Assembly (NCBI RefSeq): GCF_900109645.1
Contig: NZ_FOBG01000001.1
Span: forward strand, 1,178,001 to 1,242,000
DNA: 64,000 nt
DNA from: Duganella sp. CF402
GTDB lineage: Bacteria > Pseudomonadota > Gammaproteobacteria > Burkholderiales > Burkholderiaceae_D
Direction: 5' to 3'
Part shown: one piece after another, positions 60,650-64,000 of the stretch
Layout of the letters: each line of letters starts with the position of its first letter
Numbering within the stretch: position 1 is the first letter of the stretch
Program-made: the position numbers and the translations under genes
Notes under the pieces: generated by a model
Databases searched by the model: none
The model's input: only the letters and a program-made list of their open reading frames with translations
Told to the model about the DNA's origin: nothing

Positions 60650-61513
60650 GTGAAGAACATTCTACGCAGCGCAGTTCTGTCGGCGGTGATGGCTTTAAGC
60701 GCACAGTCGGCAATGGCGGACGTTACTGTGTCTGGTGACTATCTGAAGTTCGGCGTCGACACCAGTGGCGCGCTGATCGACTTGACCTCCCTCACCGGCT
60801 TGCAGTTCGATCCTACCGGCTCCGGCAACTTCGGCGGCCAACCAGACTTTCTCTATCCAGGCACTCCTTTTGCCTTCTACTCGCTGGGCGTGAACGGCTT
60901 CTATGACGTAGCCTCCCCGGGCGCCAATGCGTTCGGCACCACGACCGCGATCCTGAGCCTGGTCGGCACCACCTATGTGGCGACCTCGGGCGGAACCTAT
61001 GGCGGCCTGAAAATTTCCCAGACCATCACCTTCGACACCACCTCCAACATCCTGCACACGGCAGTGGTGCTGACCAACGTTTCGGGTCACACGCTCAACA
61101 ACATTGCCTACGGCGTCGGCTTCGACCCGGACCAGGATTACGACAACTACAGCCAGTTCAACACGGCCAACACCATCCTGGGCCAGGGTGTGGGCGGCTC
61201 GGTGGAAGCCACTGGCGTCAACACCGGCTACACCATCAAGCTGAGCAGCACTGGCGGCTGGTCGGCCAATGCTGGTGTGTACCTGCCTTGGGAGACCAAT
61301 CCCTACACGCTGGCGACCGCAGCCACGGCTAATTCCTACTCCGACAGCAGCATCGGCCTCGGCTATCACTTCGACAGCCTGAAAAATGGCAAGCAAATCT
61401 CGATCGGCTATGACGTCACTGTCACCGCCGTGCCGGAACCAGCAACCTATGGCATGCTGCTGGCAGGCCTGGGCCTGATCGGCGCGGCGGTTCGCCGTCG
61501 TCGCAGCGCCTGA
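60650..61513 (+). CDS. PEP-CTERM sorting domain protein, tandem copy 2
   Basis: The 287-aa paralogue shares the opening DVTVSGDYLKFGV, the central KISQTITFDTTSNILHTAVV and the tail VPEPATYGMLLAGLGLIG with copy 1, 44 bp upstream. It also starts with GTG after AAAGGGGAA. Differences are concentrated in the middle loops, so the pair diverged after a tandem duplication. Both are probably co-transcribed and end at the hairpin 61549-61570. Confidence 0.92.
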   Translation: MKNILRSAVLSAVMALSAQSAMADVTVSGDYLKFGVDTSGALIDLTSLTGLQFDPTGSGNFGGQPDFLYPGTPFAFYSLGVNGFYDVASPGANAFGTTTAILSLVGTTYVATSGGTYGGLKISQTITFDTTSNILHTAVVLTNVSGHTLNNIAYGVGFDPDQDYDNYSQFNTANTILGQGVGGSVEATGVNTGYTIKLSSTGGWSANAGVYLPWETNPYTLATAATANSYSDSSIGLGYHFDSLKNGKQISIGYDVTVTAVPEPATYGMLLAGLGLIGAAVRRRRSA

Positions 61514-61548
61514 CTCCGGGGCGTGTTCTGGATATAATCCGGAACAGA

Positions 61549-61570
61549 GGGCGCCGCCACTGCGGCGCCC
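61549..61570 (+). terminator. GC-rich hairpin terminator after the PEP-CTERM pair
   Basis: GGGCGCCGC-CACT-GCGGCGCCC is a perfect 9-bp stem with a tetraloop followed by GTTTCC. It ends 19 bp before the next start codon. A TATAAT at 61533-61538 precedes it, so if that is the next gene's promoter the hairpin would be in its leader. Confidence 0.65.
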
Positions 61571-61589
61571 GTTTCCTGGAAAGAGTTTG

Positions 61590-62051
61590 ATGAAAGCTTT
61601 GCTTGTTTTACTCGCCGTATCCGGCTCCGCTTGGGCGAACGACGCCGACCTCCTGCGCTGCCGCGCCATCTCCGACATTTCCAGCCGCGTAGCCTGCTAC
61701 GATGCGATTCCGCTCGCCGCCACGCCTGCAGCAACGTCTGCAGCGACACCGGCACCGGCTGCAGTCAAGCCTGCACCGGCCGCCACCTTCGGCCTGACCG
61801 CCACGCAAATGCGCAAGCCTGAGGAGCCGAACTTCATCGAAAGCACCCTGCTCGGCCGCATCGACGGCTGGAGCGGCAGCACGCTGTTCCGCCTTGCCAA
61901 CGGCCAGATCTGGCGCGTGAGCGATGACAGCAGCGGCTCGGTCACCGAGATCGACAATCCAAAGATCAAGATCACCCGCAACTCGCTGGGCACCATGTTC
62001 CTGGAAATCGAAGGCGCCAACCAGGCGCCGCGCGTGCGCCGGATACAGTAA
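61590..62051 (+). CDS. Small secreted protein of unknown function
   Basis: The 153-aa protein has a signal peptide (LLVLLAVSGSAWA), then DADLLRCRAISDISSRVACY, an N-terminal motif seen in several periplasmic proteins including some linked to type VI secretion. An Ala/Pro/Thr linker at about 45-68 precedes a compact C-terminal domain (LLGRIDGWSGSTLFRLANGQ). ATG 61590 has GGAAAGAG upstream; the TTG just before it is a less likely start. Confidence 0.72.
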   Translation: MKALLVLLAVSGSAWANDADLLRCRAISDISSRVACYDAIPLAATPAATSAATPAPAAVKPAPAATFGLTATQMRKPEEPNFIESTLLGRIDGWSGSTLFRLANGQIWRVSDDSSGSVTEIDNPKIKITRNSLGTMFLEIEGANQAPRVRRIQ

Positions 62052-62972
62052 TTACAGCGTCGGATAGTCGCTGACGGTCAGCGTGAACGCGCGCGGGCCG
62101 GACACCAGCTGCGCCATGCCGCCATACGGCAGCGTGGCGCGCTCCTTGATGTGGCCGAACGGCAGGCCGGTCAGCACCGGCATCGGCAAGCGCTGGCGCA
62201 GGTACGCCAGCATGGCGTCGAAGTCGTAGCCGTTGTCCGCCGGGTTCAGCTTGTAGCCGGAAAAATCGCCGAGCACCAGCGCCCGCTGGCCGTCGAGCGC
62301 GCCGGCGTAGAACAGCTGCAGCAGCATGCGCTCGATGCGGTACGGATGCTCGCCGATATCCTCGATAAAGCAAATGCCGCGCTGCTCCGCCTGGAAATAC
62401 GGCGTGCCGAGCAGGCTCACCATCATCGCCAGATTGCCGCCCCACAGCTTGCCGCTGACCTCCAGCGCCGGATTGTCGACGCCGCCATCGGGGACCGCGC
62501 CGTGCACCGTGTGCACCGGGCCGCGCAGGCAGTGCCAGAACTGGTCCAGCGTGTACGTCACCGGCTCAGTACGAATAAAGTCATCACACATCATCGGGCC
62601 GGCGAAGCTGATGCGGCCGGTCTGCTTCATCAGCGGCATCTGGAAGGCGGTGAAATCGCTGTAGCCGACGAACAGCTTGCCGCTGTCGGCCATCTTCTGG
62701 AAATCGATGGCAGGCAGCAGGCGCGACATACCGTAGGAGCCGCGCAGCGCGATCACCACCTGCGCTTGCGGATCGGCCGCCGCCGCATTCAGCTGCGCCA
62801 GGCGCCACTCGTCGGTGCCGCCGAAGCGCTGGAATTTCTTGTCGTCGTCGTAGTAGTCATGGACCAGATAGCCCTGCTGCCGCAGGCGCTGCACGCCCAG
62901 CGTGTAGGCTTCGATGTCCAGCGGACGGCCGCTGGGCGCCGCAATGGCGATGCCGATGTTCGATGTGCTCAA
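62052..62972 (-). CDS. ldcA: LD-carboxypeptidase (S66 family)
   Basis: The 306-aa protein has nucleophile S105 in FVGYSDFTAF, E204 in IEDIGEHPYR and H274 in GLPFGHIKER, the S66 triad. It trims D-Ala from cytosolic tetrapeptides in murein recycling. The start is TTG 62972 with AGAGG upstream. It converges with the small secreted protein gene with no spacer and follows the hydrolase gene by 10 bp. Confidence 0.92.
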   Translation of the reverse strand: MSTSNIGIAIAAPSGRPLDIEAYTLGVQRLRQQGYLVHDYYDDDKKFQRFGGTDEWRLAQLNAAAADPQAQVVIALRGSYGMSRLLPAIDFQKMADSGKLFVGYSDFTAFQMPLMKQTGRISFAGPMMCDDFIRTEPVTYTLDQFWHCLRGPVHTVHGAVPDGGVDNPALEVSGKLWGGNLAMMVSLLGTPYFQAEQRGICFIEDIGEHPYRIERMLLQLFYAGALDGQRALVLGDFSGYKLNPADNGYDFDAMLAYLRQRLPMPVLTGLPFGHIKERATLPYGGMAQLVSGPRAFTLTVSDYPTL

Positions 62973-62982
62973 AATGCCTCTG

Positions 62983-63924
62983 TCAGTGATGGGTGCCGCT
63001 GCCCGCGCGCTGCGTGGCCGACGGGGGAAGTTCCGCCGTCATCTTACCGCGCAGGTGTTGGTCAAGCAAGGCAAGCAGGCGTTCATTCAGCTGCTGCGGC
63101 AAGTCGTGGCCCATGCCCTCGATGATGTGCAGGCTGGCGCCCGGTATCGCGTGCGCGGTGTCGATGCCGCAGGCGACCGGCACCAATGCATCGGCGGCGC
63201 CGTGGATCACCATCGCCGGACAGCGGATCTTGCGCAGCAGCGGCGTGCGGTCGCCGGAGGCGATGATGGCCAGCATCTGGCGCGTCACGCCGTCCGGGCT
63301 CGGACCGCGATCCAGCGCGCGCTCGATACCGAAGCGCAGCATCCGTTCGGGCGTCGGGAAGGCCGGGCTGCCGACCACGCGGTAGATATTCAGCACCCGC
63401 GCGATCACCGCCTGGCGGTCGTTCGGATCGGCCGGGCGCAGCATGGCGTTGCGCGCCGCTGCCGTGGGACCGGGCAAGCCGCGCCGCCCGCTGCTGGACA
63501 TGATGGAGGTGAGACTGAGGGTGCGCCCGGCAAAGCGCGAGGCGAAAATTTGCGCGATCATGCCGCCCATCGACATGCCCACGATATGGGCGCGGCCGAT
63601 GCCGAGCGCGTCGAGCAGGCCGAGCGCATCGTCGGCCATGTCATTGAGGGTGTAGCCGGCGGCGGGCTTCAGGCCCACCAGCGATTTGAAGTAAGCCCAG
63701 AACAGATTGCGTTTCTTGACATGATCGAGTTTGCTGGACAGGCCGATATCGCGGTTGTCGAAACGGATCACGTAATAGCCCTGCTCCACCAGGCCGTCGA
63801 TGAAATCCTGCGGCCACGCGATCAACTGCATGCCCAGCCCCATGATCAACAGCACCGGCGGGTCGAGCGGACTGCCGCTGGTTTCGTACGCGATTGTGAT
63901 GCCGTTTACTTGCGCGGTAGCCAA
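62983..63924 (-). CDS. Alpha/beta hydrolase
   Basis: The 313-aa hydrolase has nucleophile S118 (VGMSMGGMIAQ), an aspartate in GAADALVP and a histidine in GMGHDLP. The substrate is unknown. No ATG is available at the N-terminus; TTG 63924 is preceded by GGGAGAAGG. It is transcribed with ldcA. The last 76 bases of the window hold no further feature. Confidence 0.88.
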   Translation of the reverse strand: MATAQVNGITIAYETSGSPLDPPVLLIMGLGMQLIAWPQDFIDGLVEQGYYVIRFDNRDIGLSSKLDHVKKRNLFWAYFKSLVGLKPAAGYTLNDMADDALGLLDALGIGRAHIVGMSMGGMIAQIFASRFAGRTLSLTSIMSSSGRRGLPGPTAAARNAMLRPADPNDRQAVIARVLNIYRVVGSPAFPTPERMLRFGIERALDRGPSPDGVTRQMLAIIASGDRTPLLRKIRCPAMVIHGAADALVPVACGIDTAHAIPGASLHIIEGMGHDLPQQLNERLLALLDQHLRGKMTAELPPSATQRAGSGTHH

Positions 63925-64000
63925 GGCCTTCTCCCAAGTGATCCTTGGGAATCAGGATACCATTTTTAGCTCTGCGCGGCGCGCCTGGCTGCGGCTACTG

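Overview
This is a GC-rich, densely coded chromosomal window. The gene content points to an Oxalobacteraceae-type betaproteobacterium (Duganella/Massilia/Janthinobacterium-like): several PEP-CTERM sorted proteins, a PEP-CTERM-type exopolysaccharide sugar transferase, many orphan periplasmic binding proteins and an ortho-cleavage benzoate pathway. That placement is inferred from family content. No rRNA, tRNA or CRISPR array was seen.

Layout. 1-1724: 3' part missing from rlhA (23S rRNA C2501 hydroxylation), reverse strand. 2028-14630: seven forward signalling genes. A TonB-dependent receptor, a YfiR-like periplasmic protein, a CHASE8-type hybrid histidine kinase with HPt, and a receiver-GAF-GGDEF(degenerate)-EAL protein are followed by a receiver-kinase, a tethered NMT1-like binding protein and a membrane hybrid kinase. 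14717-15919: a tyrosine recombinase whose stop codon abuts a 28-bp sequence matching E. coli dif at 23 of 28 positions. Forward genes lie to its left and mostly reverse genes to its right, as expected at a replication terminus. 15978-17747: an AT-richer patatin-like phospholipase with a multi-helix membrane insertion. 17875-28168: a complete benzoate-to-beta-ketoadipate block (catBCA-benABCD-pcaD, divergent catR, benE-benK), with two matching ATAC-N7-GTAT operators.

28469-33200: an oxidoreductase, deletion-scarred remnants of a luciferase-like monooxygenase and an AraC regulator, an MFS-MarR operon with twin palindromes, and a DUF455 ferritin-like protein. 33353-39976: a PRC-barrel protein, two orphan binding proteins, then the ATP-grasp / alpha-E / transglutaminase / Anbu proteasome-like cluster. 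40035-46542: an HPt protein, a Sel1-like lipoprotein, a LysR regulator and the prkA-yeaH-spoVR stress kinase operon. 46550-49125: a truncated cation transporter and an arsR-arsC-arsH locus with no efflux pump, ending in two small secreted cysteine-rich proteins. 49179-51841: a UDP-GlcNAc epimerase and a sugar transferase fused in frame to the tail of a UDP-sugar dehydrogenase, apparently a large-deletion scar. 51983-59451: nadB, a GNAT protein, a binding protein, a PEP-CTERM protein and a ybiT-nadA-nadC operon. 59730-63924: tandem PEP-CTERM paralogues, a small secreted protein, LD-carboxypeptidase and an alpha/beta hydrolase.

The strongest leads are the recombinase-dif junction with its neighbouring membrane patatin, the pump-less arsenic locus with its CC-pair peptides, the in-frame EPS chimera, and the YfiR/CHASE8 pair wired to a histidine kinase instead of a diguanylate cyclase.
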